Positions 14,458 through 23,503 of a stretch of DNA of 35,161 nt are shown here, one piece after another. The translations under genes and the position numbers were made by a program. Under the pieces are notes generated by a model. It saw only the letters and a program-made list of their open reading frames with translations, made no database searches and was not told the origin of the DNA. The stretch's first letter is position 1, and each line of letters starts with the position of its first letter. Source of the DNA: Coriobacteriia bacterium (GTDB lineage: Bacteria > Actinomycetota > Coriobacteriia > Anaerosomatales > JAAXUF01); NCBI GenBank assembly GCA_013336165.1, contig JAAXUF010000016.1, positions 1-35,161 on the forward strand, given 5' to 3'.

Positions 14458-14757
14458 TCAGGCGAGGCTTACAGGTGGTGGCGTGTTCATCGTGCAGATC
14501 TCGTAAACGCCGTCTTCAGGTTCCTTCACACTGCGGCCACAGGGATTGGCGCATAGTAGGCCGCTGGTTCTGCAACTGACAATCCGAGGAGTCGCCAACT
14601 CGGTCATGTCGGCGCCACACTCTCTGCAATATCGAGTCTCAGGCACCGCCTGGATCTTGATGTCGAACACCGTGTAGTCACCGCATTCCGGGCAACTGAC
14701 GGCCTTCTTCCTCGGCGGCCTACAGCCCCCGCACAGCGGCTTGCACTCCCAACACAC
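14458..14757 (-). CDS. Small Cys-rich, probably zinc-binding protein
   Basis: GTG 14757 is preceded by GGAAGGAA. The 99-residue product has eleven or more Cys in knuckle-like pairs: CWEC, CGGC, CPEC, CREC, then single Cys in the second half. The CPEC...CREC pair around residues 22-46 looks like a zinc ribbon. No known family was recognised. It lies just upstream of the DUF2064 gene on the same strand, suggesting a joint role. Metal binding is inferred from Cys spacing only. Confidence 0.55.
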   Translation of the reverse strand: MCWECKPLCGGCRPPRKKAVSCPECGDYTVFDIKIQAVPETRYCRECGADMTELATPRIVSCRTSGLLCANPCGRSVKEPEDGVYEICTMNTPPPVSLA

Positions 14758-14896
14758 GGGCCGTTCCTTCCCAGTTGTTCTGCGAGAGCCGGATCCGAAG
14801 GCTCAAATGGCCGATCATTCGTGAGATCCGATTCTAGCCTTCTTCTCCCGTGCGCAGACAGAGGGATTTTCGGAATTGGTACGAGGGCCGGCGGGA

Positions 14897-15238
14897 CTAT
14901 CGCCGTTTTCTGATCGCCCGCCCGATCGTGAGAGTGATCAGAGCGGTCAACGCTATCCCGGCTAGGCCCAGCAGCGTGATGTCGAGCGCAGGAACCCACT
15001 CGACGCTGTCTGCCTTCACCACGTACACGCCGGCCGGCCGAGCGACTCCGCCGAACCCGCCGCCTTCACCTTCGCTGCCGTCAGCCTCCGTGGAACCGCC
15101 TGCCCCACCACCTCCGCCGCCGGCGACCATTGCCACCGGAATCACGGTGACGTTGTTGGATATGACCGGCTCGCCGAACACTCGGCGCACTGTGTAGCTG
15201 TGTTTCCAGGAATCCATCAGACTGTTGATAATGGGCAT
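14897..15238 (-). CDS. GerW/YtfJ-family protein with C-terminal membrane helix
   Basis: ATG 15238 has GAGGAGG about 9 bases upstream, so the 113-residue form is preferred over a longer in-frame version. The N-terminal part has the YtfJ pattern: VRRVFGEPVISNNVTVIPVA, a long Gly-rich stretch (GGGGGGAGG...GGGFGG), then PAGVYVVKADSVEWVP. A hydrophobic C-terminal helix followed by RKRR would anchor it. YtfJ/GerW acts in spore germination in Bacillus, but family members are widespread in non-sporulating actinobacteria, where the role is unknown. Confidence 0.82.
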   Translation of the reverse strand: MPIINSLMDSWKHSYTVRRVFGEPVISNNVTVIPVAMVAGGGGGGAGGSTEADGSEGEGGGFGGVARPAGVYVVKADSVEWVPALDITLLGLAGIALTALITLTIGRAIRKRR

Positions 15239-15327
15239 CGCGAGCTGCCTCCTCACGAATTGACTGTACGGTGGGATATACCCCTGAAGGGATGAGGCCA
15301 TCAGATGACAAGCCGAAGGAAGGGCGC

Positions 15328-15897
15328 ATGAAGTCCGAACGCGAATCATGGAACGAGCGCTACTTGGGCAAGGAGTACGCCATGGGCCCCGAGCCCTCGG
15401 CATTTCTGGCTGAGAGCATCGGGTTCATCGAGCTCGAAGTGTTCGGACGGAATGCTCTGGACGTCGCCTGTGGCGAGGGGCGCAACAGCATCTTCCTCGC
15501 GCATGAGGGGTTTGACGTGATCGGCGTGGACAACTCCGACGTCGGTATCGCCAAGGCGCGCGCCTGGGCGCAGCGCGAAGGAGTTCAGGTCGAGTTTCTC
15601 CGGCTTGATCTGCGCGAAGAGGTGCCGGAAGGGCCATTCGATCTCATCATCGTTTTCAATTTCCTGCTGCGAGAACTCATCCCAAAGCTCTATGACCTGC
15701 TAAGCGATGGTGGATTTCTGCTGATGGAATCGATTCTGGCCACACCAGCGAACGCTGAACGTTACAGGGCTGAGTTCGTACTTGCGCCCGGCGAAATAGT
15801 GCAGCTGTTCGATAGCTTGGACGGGGATATTGTGACGAGTTCCGAACAACCGGAGCGCGACAGAGCGAGGCTGTTGTTCCGGAAGTCCCTCGGCTAA
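15328..15897 (+). CDS. SAM-dependent methyltransferase, TehB-like
   Basis: ATG 15328 follows GAAGGA by 7 bases. The 189-residue protein shows class I methyltransferase motifs: motif I ALDVACGEGRNSIFLA (residues 42-57), an acidic residue at VIGVDNS ending the second strand, and LLSDGGFLLMESI for motif post-III. The opening WNERY and length match the TehB/methyltransferase-25 group, which methylates small molecules such as tellurite or thiols. The substrate cannot be read from the sequence. It is monocistronic, ending in a terminator. Confidence 0.85.
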   Translation: MKSERESWNERYLGKEYAMGPEPSAFLAESIGFIELEVFGRNALDVACGEGRNSIFLAHEGFDVIGVDNSDVGIAKARAWAQREGVQVEFLRLDLREEVPEGPFDLIIVFNFLLRELIPKLYDLLSDGGFLLMESILATPANAERYRAEFVLAPGEIVQLFDSLDGDIVTSSEQPERDRARLLFRKSLG

Positions 15898-15935
15898 GCC
15901 ACGGCCGAGCTCACCCAAGTATTGCAGCCCGCGAG

Positions 15936-15968
15936 GGACCTGCCGGTCATGGGCGGGTCCTTTCGTTT
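15936..15968 (+). terminator. Intrinsic terminator after the methyltransferase gene
   Basis: GGACCTGCC and GGCGGGTCC pair (one G-T) around GGTCATG, followed by TTTCGTTT. Confidence 0.8.
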
Positions 15969-16051
15969 GCATGACGACTTGGGCGCGCGAATACCGGCCC
16001 GCGCCCGTCGCGGTATCATGGTCGCATCGAGCATCTCGGTCAGGAGTGTGC

Positions 16052-17710
16052 ATGGAAGCCAAAGACAACGCGGGCCTGTCGAGAAGGGACTTCCTTCGTG
16101 GAGCCGCCCTAGGCTCGGCTGCGGTCGTCGGCGCGAACATGCTCGGCGGCTGCGCACCTGCGCCCGCCACGGTGCCCTCTCCCACGTTCCCCGACACCGG
16201 CAAGACGACCGATCCCGGCGTCTACCCGTTCGAGACCCCACCGACGCCCATTCCGGAATCCGCGATTGTGCAGACGATAGCCACCGATGTCTTGGTGGTC
16301 GGGTTTGGCTCGGCGGGAATCACCGCCGCTCTCTCGGCTGCCGAGACCGGGGCCCACGTCGCAGTCATGCAGAAGGCGGGCACCTTCTTCGCACAAGGCT
16401 CATGGATCGGCGGTCTGGGCAGCAAGTTGCAGATCGCGAAGGGGTACAACCCCGACATCCTGCCGATACTCATCGAACTTCAGAACGCCTCCGCCAACAA
16501 AGCCGACTTCGGCCTCATCAAGCTGTGGGGCTACAACAGCGGCAAGGTCATCGACTGGATGACAGCCTACTCAGACGCGGCCAAGCTGCCCGTGGAGTGG
16601 GCGGGCGACGTGCAGATGGCTGATCCGCTCAACCGCCAGTACCCGACGCTTCACGTGTGGCAGGGCTGGCTGCAGGCTCTCATGAAGGTTCTCGTGGACA
16701 ACTGCCTGAAGAAGAACGTCGACATCCACTACAACATGCCCGCCCTGCAGCTCATCCAGAAGGACGGCCGAGTGGTCGGGGCGATCGGTAAGAACGCCGA
16801 CGGGAAGTACGTTCGAATTAGCGCAGCCAAGGGCGTCGTCCTAGCGACTGGGGACTACGGCAACGACACGGACATGGTTGCCAAGTACTGCCCTGCGGTG
16901 GCGGGCGCTGCAAACTACTACCGGCCGGCGTATAACACGGGTGACGGCCAGAAGATGGCGATGTGGGTTGGCGCGAAGGTCATGCAGTGGCAGCACGCGC
17001 CGATGCTCGGCTACACCGCGGTCGATCAATCAAGCGGAGACTTCCCGTTTTCGGGATCACCGTGGCTTACGGTAAACACTCGTGGCGAGCGGTACTGCAA
17101 CGAAGACTCCGCGTACCATGCAGCGTTCCATGCCGATCTGCGGCAACCCGCACAGACCAAGTTCCAGATCTGCGATTCGACCTGGCCGACACAGTGGTCA
17201 GCATTCGGCAAGAGCTGGACGCGACTGCCGATCCTGCCCGGGGAACTGCTCTCGACTTCCCAAGCGGCAGCTGCCGACGTGTGGTCGACGGGCATCAAGC
17301 GCGGTGCCGTCATCCAGGGTGCGACGCTCGAGGAGCTCGCCGGCAAGATCAGCGTCCCCGGGAAGACGTTGGCTGCAACCGTCGCCCGCTACAATGAGCT
17401 GGTCAAGGCCGGACGCGATGACGACTTCGGCAAAAACCCCGCATACCTCAAGGCGTCGGCCATAGCACAGGCGCCGTTCTATGCGATCCCCAGGCATCCA
17501 GGGCTCCTGACCGTGCCCGGCGGTGGCGTGTGGGTCAATACAAAGCTGCAGGTTCTCGACAAGAACGACGCGCCCATTCCGGGCCTCTACGCAGCCGGCA
17601 ACACGGCAGGCGGCTTCTACGGCAACGACTACACGCAACTCATCCCCGGGGGGAGCCTCGGCCGTGCGACCACGTTCGGCTATCTTGCGGGCAAGGCCGC
17701 TGCCGAGTAG
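16052..17710 (+). CDS. Second Tat-exported FAD-dependent reductase-like flavoprotein
   Basis: ATG 16052 has AGGAG 5 bases upstream, giving 552 residues. The N-terminus carries a Tat motif (SRRDFLRG), a hydrophobic stretch and LGGCAP, so it is exported and possibly lipid-anchored. FAD motifs are DVLVVGFGSAGITAAL (about residue 77) and APIPGLYAAGNTAGGFYG...PGGSLGRATTFGYLAG near the end, a complete fumarate-reductase-type flavoprotein fold. The active-site stretch reads TVPGGGVWV where fumarate reductases have HTMGG, so another substrate is likely. Unlike the island flavoprotein, no cytochrome or regulator gene adjoins it. It lies outside the island and ends only 3 bases from the convergent pknB stop. 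Confidence 0.85.
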   Translation: MEAKDNAGLSRRDFLRGAALGSAAVVGANMLGGCAPAPATVPSPTFPDTGKTTDPGVYPFETPPTPIPESAIVQTIATDVLVVGFGSAGITAALSAAETGAHVAVMQKAGTFFAQGSWIGGLGSKLQIAKGYNPDILPILIELQNASANKADFGLIKLWGYNSGKVIDWMTAYSDAAKLPVEWAGDVQMADPLNRQYPTLHVWQGWLQALMKVLVDNCLKKNVDIHYNMPALQLIQKDGRVVGAIGKNADGKYVRISAAKGVVLATGDYGNDTDMVAKYCPAVAGAANYYRPAYNTGDGQKMAMWVGAKVMQWQHAPMLGYTAVDQSSGDFPFSGSPWLTVNTRGERYCNEDSAYHAAFHADLRQPAQTKFQICDSTWPTQWSAFGKSWTRLPILPGELLSTSQAAAADVWSTGIKRGAVIQGATLEELAGKISVPGKTLAATVARYNELVKAGRDDDFGKNPAYLKASAIAQAPFYAIPRHPGLLTVPGGGVWVNTKLQVLDKNDAPIPGLYAAGNTAGGFYGNDYTQLIPGGSLGRATTFGYLAGKAAAE

Positions 17711-17713
17711 GGG

Positions 17714-19564
17714 CTAGGGGGTCGACTTCGCGTCAACCGTTATCACGATGATGTCTCCGGCCTTGCCCGTCGCGGGAGGCTTGGGGCTCATGTCGATGAC
17801 GTTGCCGGAGTTGCTGTGCAGCTCGTAGACTACCGTCACCTTGAACCCGGCGTTCTTCAACGTCGTGGTTGCTGCAGCTTCCTTCTGGCCGATGACATCC
17901 GGTATCGCGACGAAAGCCGTTCCCTTCGAGACCGTGATGGTGACGGTCGAACCCTTCGCCACCGAGACTCCACCTTGAGGATCCTGGCTGATGACGAGGC
18001 CCTTTGCCACAGTCTCGCTGAAGTCAGTCTTCGAGAGGACGACGAAACCAACCTTCTGGAGCGCGGCGGTCGCCGCCGCCTCAGCCTGATTGGTCACTCC
18101 GGGTACTTGCACAAGCTCCGTTCCCTGCGAGACCACGTAGTTGACCACCGAGCCCCTGGCTGCCTTGGTATTTGCTCCGGGCTGCTGCCGAATGACGTTT
18201 CCCAGCGCGACGTCCTTGTTGAACTCGCCCGGAAGCGCCTGCGGAATGAAGCCGGCAGACTTGAGGGTCTCGAGCGCCGCCTTCTCAGTGAAGCCGACGA
18301 CGTTGGGAACGTTGATCAGATCGGGTCCCTTGCTGATGACCAGCTTGATCTCCGTACCCTTCTTGACCTTGGCGCCGGCCGATGGAGTCTGGGCGGCAAC
18401 CAATCCGGCTGTCTGGTCGTTGCTGTACTCGGAGGTCACGGTGACCGGGAACCCTTGCTGGATAAGGAGGTTCTGTGCGTCAGCCTGACTCTGGCCGATC
18501 ACGTTGGGAAGCAAGATCGTCTTGGGCGCGAAGGGTCCTATCTGCAGAGCCCATGATGTCCCGAGCCCTGCGATCAGAACCACCGCCACCGCTGCGATAA
18601 TCCAAGGCCACGCCGGACGCTTCTTCGGTGGTGCCGTTCGGTTCCGGGGCGCACTATAGCCGACAGCTCCGCCCACGGGAGGCATGACGGAGGTCTGCTC
18701 GGAAGCAGAAACCACGGGCTTGGCCTCGGCGGCGGCGCTCAACAGGACGCGGCCCGCTGCCACTTGGAGCAAGTCTCGGCGCATCTGGTCGGCCGAGTTG
18801 TAGCGCAAGGCCGGATTCTTCTGCATCGCTTTCAGGATCACGGCTTCGAGGCCGGCATCGACGTTGGGGTTGATGGCGCGCAGCGGCCGAGGCTGCTCGT
18901 TCACTTGCTTGAGCGCGACTGCGACGGGGGTATCGGCGTCGAAGGGAACCTTCCCGGTCGCTGCCTCATAGAGCGCCACGCCGAGCGAATACAGGTCGCT
19001 CGTGCCACGCAGCTCCTTGCCCTGCGCCTGCTCGGGCGACACGTAGTGCGCCGTGCCGAGCACGGAGCCGGTCTGCGTCATCGTCGAATTTCCGGCGCGC
19101 GCGATGCCGAAGTCCATGACCTTCACGGTGCCATCGGGCTGCACCATGATGTTGTGAGGCTTGATGTCGCGATGAATGATGTCGTAGCCGTGGGCGACAG
19201 CGAGCGCAGCGCACACCTGGGCGCCGATGTCGGCGACCTTCTCGGCGGACAGTGCGCCTCTCTGCTGGATGAGCGACTTGAGGTCGTTGCCGCGCACGTA
19301 CTCCATGACGATGTAGTAGGTGTTACCGTCCTGGCCCCAGTCGTACATGTTGACGATGTAGGGACTGACGAGGTTCGCGGCAGCCTGAGCCTCCTGGCGG
19401 AAGCGGGCGGCGAATGCGGGGTCCGCTGCGAACTGCGGATGCATCACCTTGATGGCGACGGTGCGTCCGAGTACTTCGTCGACGGCCTTGTATACGTCCG
19501 CCATGCCGCCGGTGCCGATCTTCTCGGTCACACGGTATCTGCGGCCAAATATCAGGTCTTCCAC
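17714..19564 (-). CDS. pknB: Ser/Thr protein kinase PknB with four PASTA domains
   Basis: The 616-residue kinase would sense peptidoglycan fragments and phosphorylate cell-wall and division proteins. The cytoplasmic kinase domain (residues 9-275) has the Gly loop GTGGMADV, ATP-binding Lys39, catalytic HRDIKPHN (Asp133), DFG and GTAHYVSPEQ. A juxtamembrane linker and one membrane helix (about 325-345) follow. Four extracellular PASTA repeats then start at LLPNVIGQ, INVPNVVG, VQVPGVTN and VAIPDVIG. GTG 19564 is used, with GGGAG upstream. It is the last gene of the kinase-FHA-phosphatase-wall-synthesis cluster. Confidence 0.95.
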   Translation of the reverse strand: MEDLIFGRRYRVTEKIGTGGMADVYKAVDEVLGRTVAIKVMHPQFAADPAFAARFRQEAQAAANLVSPYIVNMYDWGQDGNTYYIVMEYVRGNDLKSLIQQRGALSAEKVADIGAQVCAALAVAHGYDIIHRDIKPHNIMVQPDGTVKVMDFGIARAGNSTMTQTGSVLGTAHYVSPEQAQGKELRGTSDLYSLGVALYEAATGKVPFDADTPVAVALKQVNEQPRPLRAINPNVDAGLEAVILKAMQKNPALRYNSADQMRRDLLQVAAGRVLLSAAAEAKPVVSASEQTSVMPPVGGAVGYSAPRNRTAPPKKRPAWPWIIAAVAVVLIAGLGTSWALQIGPFAPKTILLPNVIGQSQADAQNLLIQQGFPVTVTSEYSNDQTAGLVAAQTPSAGAKVKKGTEIKLVISKGPDLINVPNVVGFTEKAALETLKSAGFIPQALPGEFNKDVALGNVIRQQPGANTKAARGSVVNYVVSQGTELVQVPGVTNQAEAAATAALQKVGFVVLSKTDFSETVAKGLVISQDPQGGVSVAKGSTVTITVSKGTAFVAIPDVIGQKEAAATTTLKNAGFKVTVVYELHSNSGNVIDMSPKPPATGKAGDIIVITVDAKSTP

Positions 19565-19648
19565 AGGCGCTCCCGTTTCTTCGCCGAGAACATTCTCGGC
19601 CCCATTATTCTAGCCCACTTGCGTACGAACTCACCTATCGGCCTTGAA

Positions 19649-22402
19649 TTAGTGTCCTACCTGCGCGGCTAAGGCAGTCTCCAGCACGGCTTTCGCCAGC
19701 GGTGCCGCCACCTGACCGCCCACGCCTCCGCCTTCGATCATGATCGCGATAGCCACCGTGGGGTTCTCGGCAGGGGCGAAGGCGATGAACCACGCATTGG
19801 TCGGGGCGTCCGCGCCCACCTCGGCGGTGCCGGTCTTGCCGGCGACATTGACGCCCGCAACCTGCGCGTGGCTTCCGGAACCGGCCGCGACGACCTTCTG
19901 CATGATCGCCGAGACCTGCGCCGCAGTGTTGGCGTCGGTAGCTGTAGTGAACGTCTTGGCTGTGGTCGCCGAGATCTGCCGGCCGAGGTTGTCGTTGACA
20001 GCGCCGACGACGTGTGGCGCCATGGCGGTGCCGCCGTTTGCGATGCTCGCCGAGACCAGCGCCATCTGCAGGACCGTCGTCTGCGGCCCGGCCGGGCTCG
20101 AGTGCTCACCGACCGGCTGCCCCACGCCCGCCCATGCGGTCTCCCACGTGGTCATCTGCGTCGGATCGGGCATGAGCGAGGTGGCTACCGGAAGCTCGAA
20201 CGGCACCGACTTGCCAAAGCCGAAGCTCTGTGACTGCTTGACGAGCGCGGATGCGCCCAACTTCACAGCTAGCTGCGCAAAGACGGTGTTGACTGACTTC
20301 ATCGTTGCCGTCGTCAGATCGAGGTCGCCGTAGGAGCCGCTCTCGAAGTTGGTGACCGGCGCACCGCCGATGACGAGTGTCCCGGGGCCGGAGAAGACGG
20401 AGTCCGGCGTGGCAACTCCCTTAGAGAACGCACCCGTCAGCGTCACCACCTTGAATGTGGATCCCGGCGGATAGAGCGACAGTCGAGCGCGGTCGAGCAG
20501 GGCCGTCGTACCGGTCGCGTTGAGCGAGGCCCAGTTCGCGTCGACGGTGCCGGGGGAGTATGTCGGGCTCGATGCCGATGCGAGCACAGCGCCGTTGCGC
20601 GGGTCGAGCACGACGCAGGCACCCGTCTTGCCCTCAAGCGCTCCTTGCGCCGCCGCCTGAACGCGGCTGTCGATGGTGAGCACCACATCGCTTCCGGCGA
20701 CAGGACGGCCCAAGGCCGCGTTGAAGACGTCGCCCCACGTCGCAAATGAGCTTTGTCCGCCGGCGAGCACATCGTTCTCGGCGGCCTCGATGCCGCTTCG
20801 GCCGTAGCGGGTGCTGTAGTAGCCGACGATGTGCGCCGCCAAGTTGCCCGCGGGGTAGACACGCGTGTATGTGCCGTCGGGATTGGCGACGGACTGCGCC
20901 AGCACCACGCCGTCGCGGGTGATGATGGAGCCGCGCGCCTGCTTGGCTTCCTTGGCGAGGTTGCGCGTGTTGGCGACGTGGTTGTTGAGCGCGCGAGCGT
21001 CGATCACCTGCACCCATGTGAGGTTGACGATCAGCGCCGCAAGTAGCAGCGCAATGACGCCCGCCACGCGCGTCAGGCGTTTGCCCAGCGCGAGGCGCCC
21101 CAGCACTCCGAGGTCGGTGGAGGTCATCTGCATCTCGGTCTGTGTGCCCGTGCCCTCGTCGCCGGCGCGCAGCAACAGTCCCAATGCGATGAAGCTCGAC
21201 AACAGAGATGAGCCGCCATAGCTGATGAAGGGCAGCGTGACGCCCGTGAGCGGAATCAGCTTCGATACCCCGCCGATGATGACGAATGCCTGCAACACGA
21301 TTGCGGCCACCAAGCCCGCCGCCGTGAACGCGGCCATGTCGGTCTTGGCGCGCGACGCCGTCGCCAGCCCGCGGATCGCGAACACCAGGAAGCACAGCAC
21401 GATCGCAGCGCCGCCGAGCAACCCCAGTTCCTCGCCGATGGCCGAGAACACAAAGTCGGTGGCCACGAACGGGATGCGCGTGGGCAGCCCCTCTCCCAGT
21501 CCCACGCCGGAGAGGCCTCCGGCTGAGAGCGCGAACAACGACTGCACGAGCTGGTAGCCCTTGCCTGCCGCATCGGCGAACGGGTGCAGCCATATGTCGA
21601 CTCGTGCACGCACGTGCCCGAACGCATAGTAGGCGCCGGTGGCACCCCCACTGAAGAGGGCGAGCCCCACAACCACGTAGAGCGGCCGCCCCGTAGCGGT
21701 GTAGAGCATGGTCAGGAAGGTCAGGAAGAACAGCAGCGACGACCCAAGGTCTCGCTCGAACACAAGGACTATGAGCGAAACAGCCCACATTGCGAGCAGA
21801 GGCGCCAAAGTCCTGAGTTCGGGTATCCGCACGCCCCAGATTCTGCGGGTGGATACGGACAGCATCTCACGGTGCTCGGAGAGGTAGGCGGCCAGAAAGA
21901 GGACGATGAGCACCTTGGCGATTTCGCCCGGCTGGAACGACATCCCAGCAAAATGGATCCAGAGTTTGGCGCCGTTGATCTCCTGGCCGATGAAAGCGGG
22001 CAGAAGCAGCAGCACGATGCCGGCGATCATGATCGTGTACTTGTACCTTGCGAGTCGCTCGAGCGAGGGCACCAGCACCAGTGTTCCGGCAAGCGCCCCC
22101 ACGCCGACGAACAGCCACACCACTTGGCTTGCGGCCAATGAGGCGTCGAGGCGGGTGACCACAGCAAGGCCGACACCCGACAAGAGGAACGCCACAGGCA
22201 GAAGGCCGGGATCGGCGTTCTTGGCGAACCGGCGAACCGTGAGGTGCGCGATCAGAAACGCGACCAGCAGGGCACCGGGCACGGCGAGGCTGGAGAAGCC
22301 GAATGTACCGAGGCGCTGGGCGTAGATCAGAGCGAACGCCAGCAGCACCGGCGGCGTTGCCGCAAGCAGGAGAAGCAGTTCGGTCGTACGGCGTGAGCGC
22401 AT
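19649..22402 (-). CDS. FtsW/RodA-class B PBP fusion protein
   Basis: A single 917-residue reading frame joins two proteins normally encoded separately. Residues 1-420 form a SEDS glycosyltransferase with about ten helices and conserved segments (FAGMSFQPGEIAKVLIV, VRARVDIWLHPFAD, GYQLVQSLFALSAGGLSGVG, FSAIGEELGLLG, PFISYGGSSLL). One more helix at about 437-455 starts the transpeptidase half, with catalytic Ser648 in SxxK (STFK), SVN at 703-705 and KTG at 856-858. One polypeptide would thus polymerise and crosslink glycan strands. It sits at the position of separate rodA and pbpA genes in other actinobacteria, between pstP and pknB. No stop or frameshift separates the halves. Confidence 0.93.
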   Translation of the reverse strand: MRSRRTTELLLLLAATPPVLLAFALIYAQRLGTFGFSSLAVPGALLVAFLIAHLTVRRFAKNADPGLLPVAFLLSGVGLAVVTRLDASLAASQVVWLFVGVGALAGTLVLVPSLERLARYKYTIMIAGIVLLLLPAFIGQEINGAKLWIHFAGMSFQPGEIAKVLIVLFLAAYLSEHREMLSVSTRRIWGVRIPELRTLAPLLAMWAVSLIVLVFERDLGSSLLFFLTFLTMLYTATGRPLYVVVGLALFSGGATGAYYAFGHVRARVDIWLHPFADAAGKGYQLVQSLFALSAGGLSGVGLGEGLPTRIPFVATDFVFSAIGEELGLLGGAAIVLCFLVFAIRGLATASRAKTDMAAFTAAGLVAAIVLQAFVIIGGVSKLIPLTGVTLPFISYGGSSLLSSFIALGLLLRAGDEGTGTQTEMQMTSTDLGVLGRLALGKRLTRVAGVIALLLAALIVNLTWVQVIDARALNNHVANTRNLAKEAKQARGSIITRDGVVLAQSVANPDGTYTRVYPAGNLAAHIVGYYSTRYGRSGIEAAENDVLAGGQSSFATWGDVFNAALGRPVAGSDVVLTIDSRVQAAAQGALEGKTGACVVLDPRNGAVLASASSPTYSPGTVDANWASLNATGTTALLDRARLSLYPPGSTFKVVTLTGAFSKGVATPDSVFSGPGTLVIGGAPVTNFESGSYGDLDLTTATMKSVNTVFAQLAVKLGASALVKQSQSFGFGKSVPFELPVATSLMPDPTQMTTWETAWAGVGQPVGEHSSPAGPQTTVLQMALVSASIANGGTAMAPHVVGAVNDNLGRQISATTAKTFTTATDANTAAQVSAIMQKVVAAGSGSHAQVAGVNVAGKTGTAEVGADAPTNAWFIAFAPAENPTVAIAIMIEGGGVGGQVAAPLAKAVLETALAAQVGH

Positions 22403-22414
22403 ACTGCGGGTTCC

Positions 22415-23503
22415 CTAGGGAGTTGGCTTCGCGGCTTGGTCGCGGTAGGTGTCTGCAAGTTCGAGTGCGGCGCCGAGACTGTCGACCTGGACGCCGTCGC
22501 GCAGGCGCTGTGCGGTCGCAGTCGGCAGCGAGTCGACGCCGATGGTCGTGACCTGCGAAGGCCAGGAGAGTCTTATGCCGGCGAATGAGCCGGGAACGCC
22601 GCGGTATACCGCGACGACGCCGTTCTCGGCGATGAGATAGGCGCGTGAGCTGGCGACACGGTAGCTGGCGAACGAGACGCCCCCAACGATGATGGCGAAG
22701 AGGATGAGCCAGCCGATTGCGGCCAGCCAGCCTCGGCCCTTGCGCGCTCCGGCGGCGTTGACGTCGGAGCCCTGGACCACGCCATCCGCGGCGATATCGA
22801 CGATGGCGACGGAGATGTTGTCGTGTCCTCCGGCGTTGTTGGCGGCGTCGATGAGGGCGTGCGCTGCGGCCCCGGGGTCGTGATAGGTGCTGAGGATCTC
22901 GGCGATTCCGGCGTCTTCCAGCATGCCGGTGAGGCCGTCGGAGCACAGCAGGAGACGATCACCGGCAGCAGCGTCGATGTCGAAGGTGTCGGCGGTCATG
23001 TTCGCGTCGGTTCCCAGCGCGCGCGTGATCACACTGCGGTTGGGGTGGTAGCGCGCCTCGGCCTCCGTGAGCTGCCCTCGGCGAATGAGGTCGGCCACCA
23101 TCGAGTGGTCCTCGGTGATGCGGTCGAGGTGGCCGGCGTGCAGCAGGTACGCGCGCGAGTCGCCCACCTGCGCGATCGCGATGTGAGCGCCCTCGATGAT
23201 CGCGGCGGTCATGGTGGTGCCCATGCCGGCGCGTCCGTGTCCTTCGCGAGCCGAGCGGATCACCTCGCGGTTGGCCAGCCGGACCGCGCGGGCGAGCGCT
23301 TTTGAGTCGGCGCGTCGCGGCGCGTGGTCTCGCAGCATCTGCACGGCGATGGAGCTGGCGACCTCGCCGGCCTCGTGTCCGCCGAGCCCGTCGGCGACCA
23401 CGAAGAGGGGCGGCTGCGCCAGAACGCTGTCCTCGTTGTGGCTGCGCACGCGGCCGATATCGGTGAGTGCGGCCCAGTTCTGTTTGGTTCGGGCGGCTGT
23501 CAC
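22415..23503 (-). CDS. pstP: PP2C-type protein phosphatase PstP
   Basis: The 362-residue protein has the PP2C metal-binding motifs in order: DIGRVRSHNEDS, VVADGLGGHEAGE, GTTMTAAII, QVGDSRAYLL, LLLCSDGLTGML and GGHDNISV. A membrane helix at about 265-285 and an ~80-residue external tail follow. It should reverse phosphorylation by the two kinases encoded in the cluster. GTG 23503 overlaps the fhaB stop by 4 bases, so the genes are translationally coupled. Confidence 0.95.
   Translation of the reverse strand: MTAARTKQNWAALTDIGRVRSHNEDSVLAQPPLFVVADGLGGHEAGEVASSIAVQMLRDHAPRRADSKALARAVRLANREVIRSAREGHGRAGMGTTMTAAIIEGAHIAIAQVGDSRAYLLHAGHLDRITEDHSMVADLIRRGQLTEAEARYHPNRSVITRALGTDANMTADTFDIDAAAGDRLLLCSDGLTGMLEDAGIAEILSTYHDPGAAAHALIDAANNAGGHDNISVAIVDIAADGVVQGSDVNAAGARKGRGWLAAIGWLILFAIIVGGVSFASYRVASSRAYLIAENGVVAVYRGVPGSFAGIRLSWPSQVTTIGVDSLPTATAQRLRDGVQVDSLGAALELADTYRDQAAKPTP

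Noticed and set aside
17816-19672. Several 100-300 codon plus-strand frames opposite pknB
   Set aside because: High GC content leaves antisense frames open; their sequences are low-complexity mirrors of the kinase and PASTA codons.
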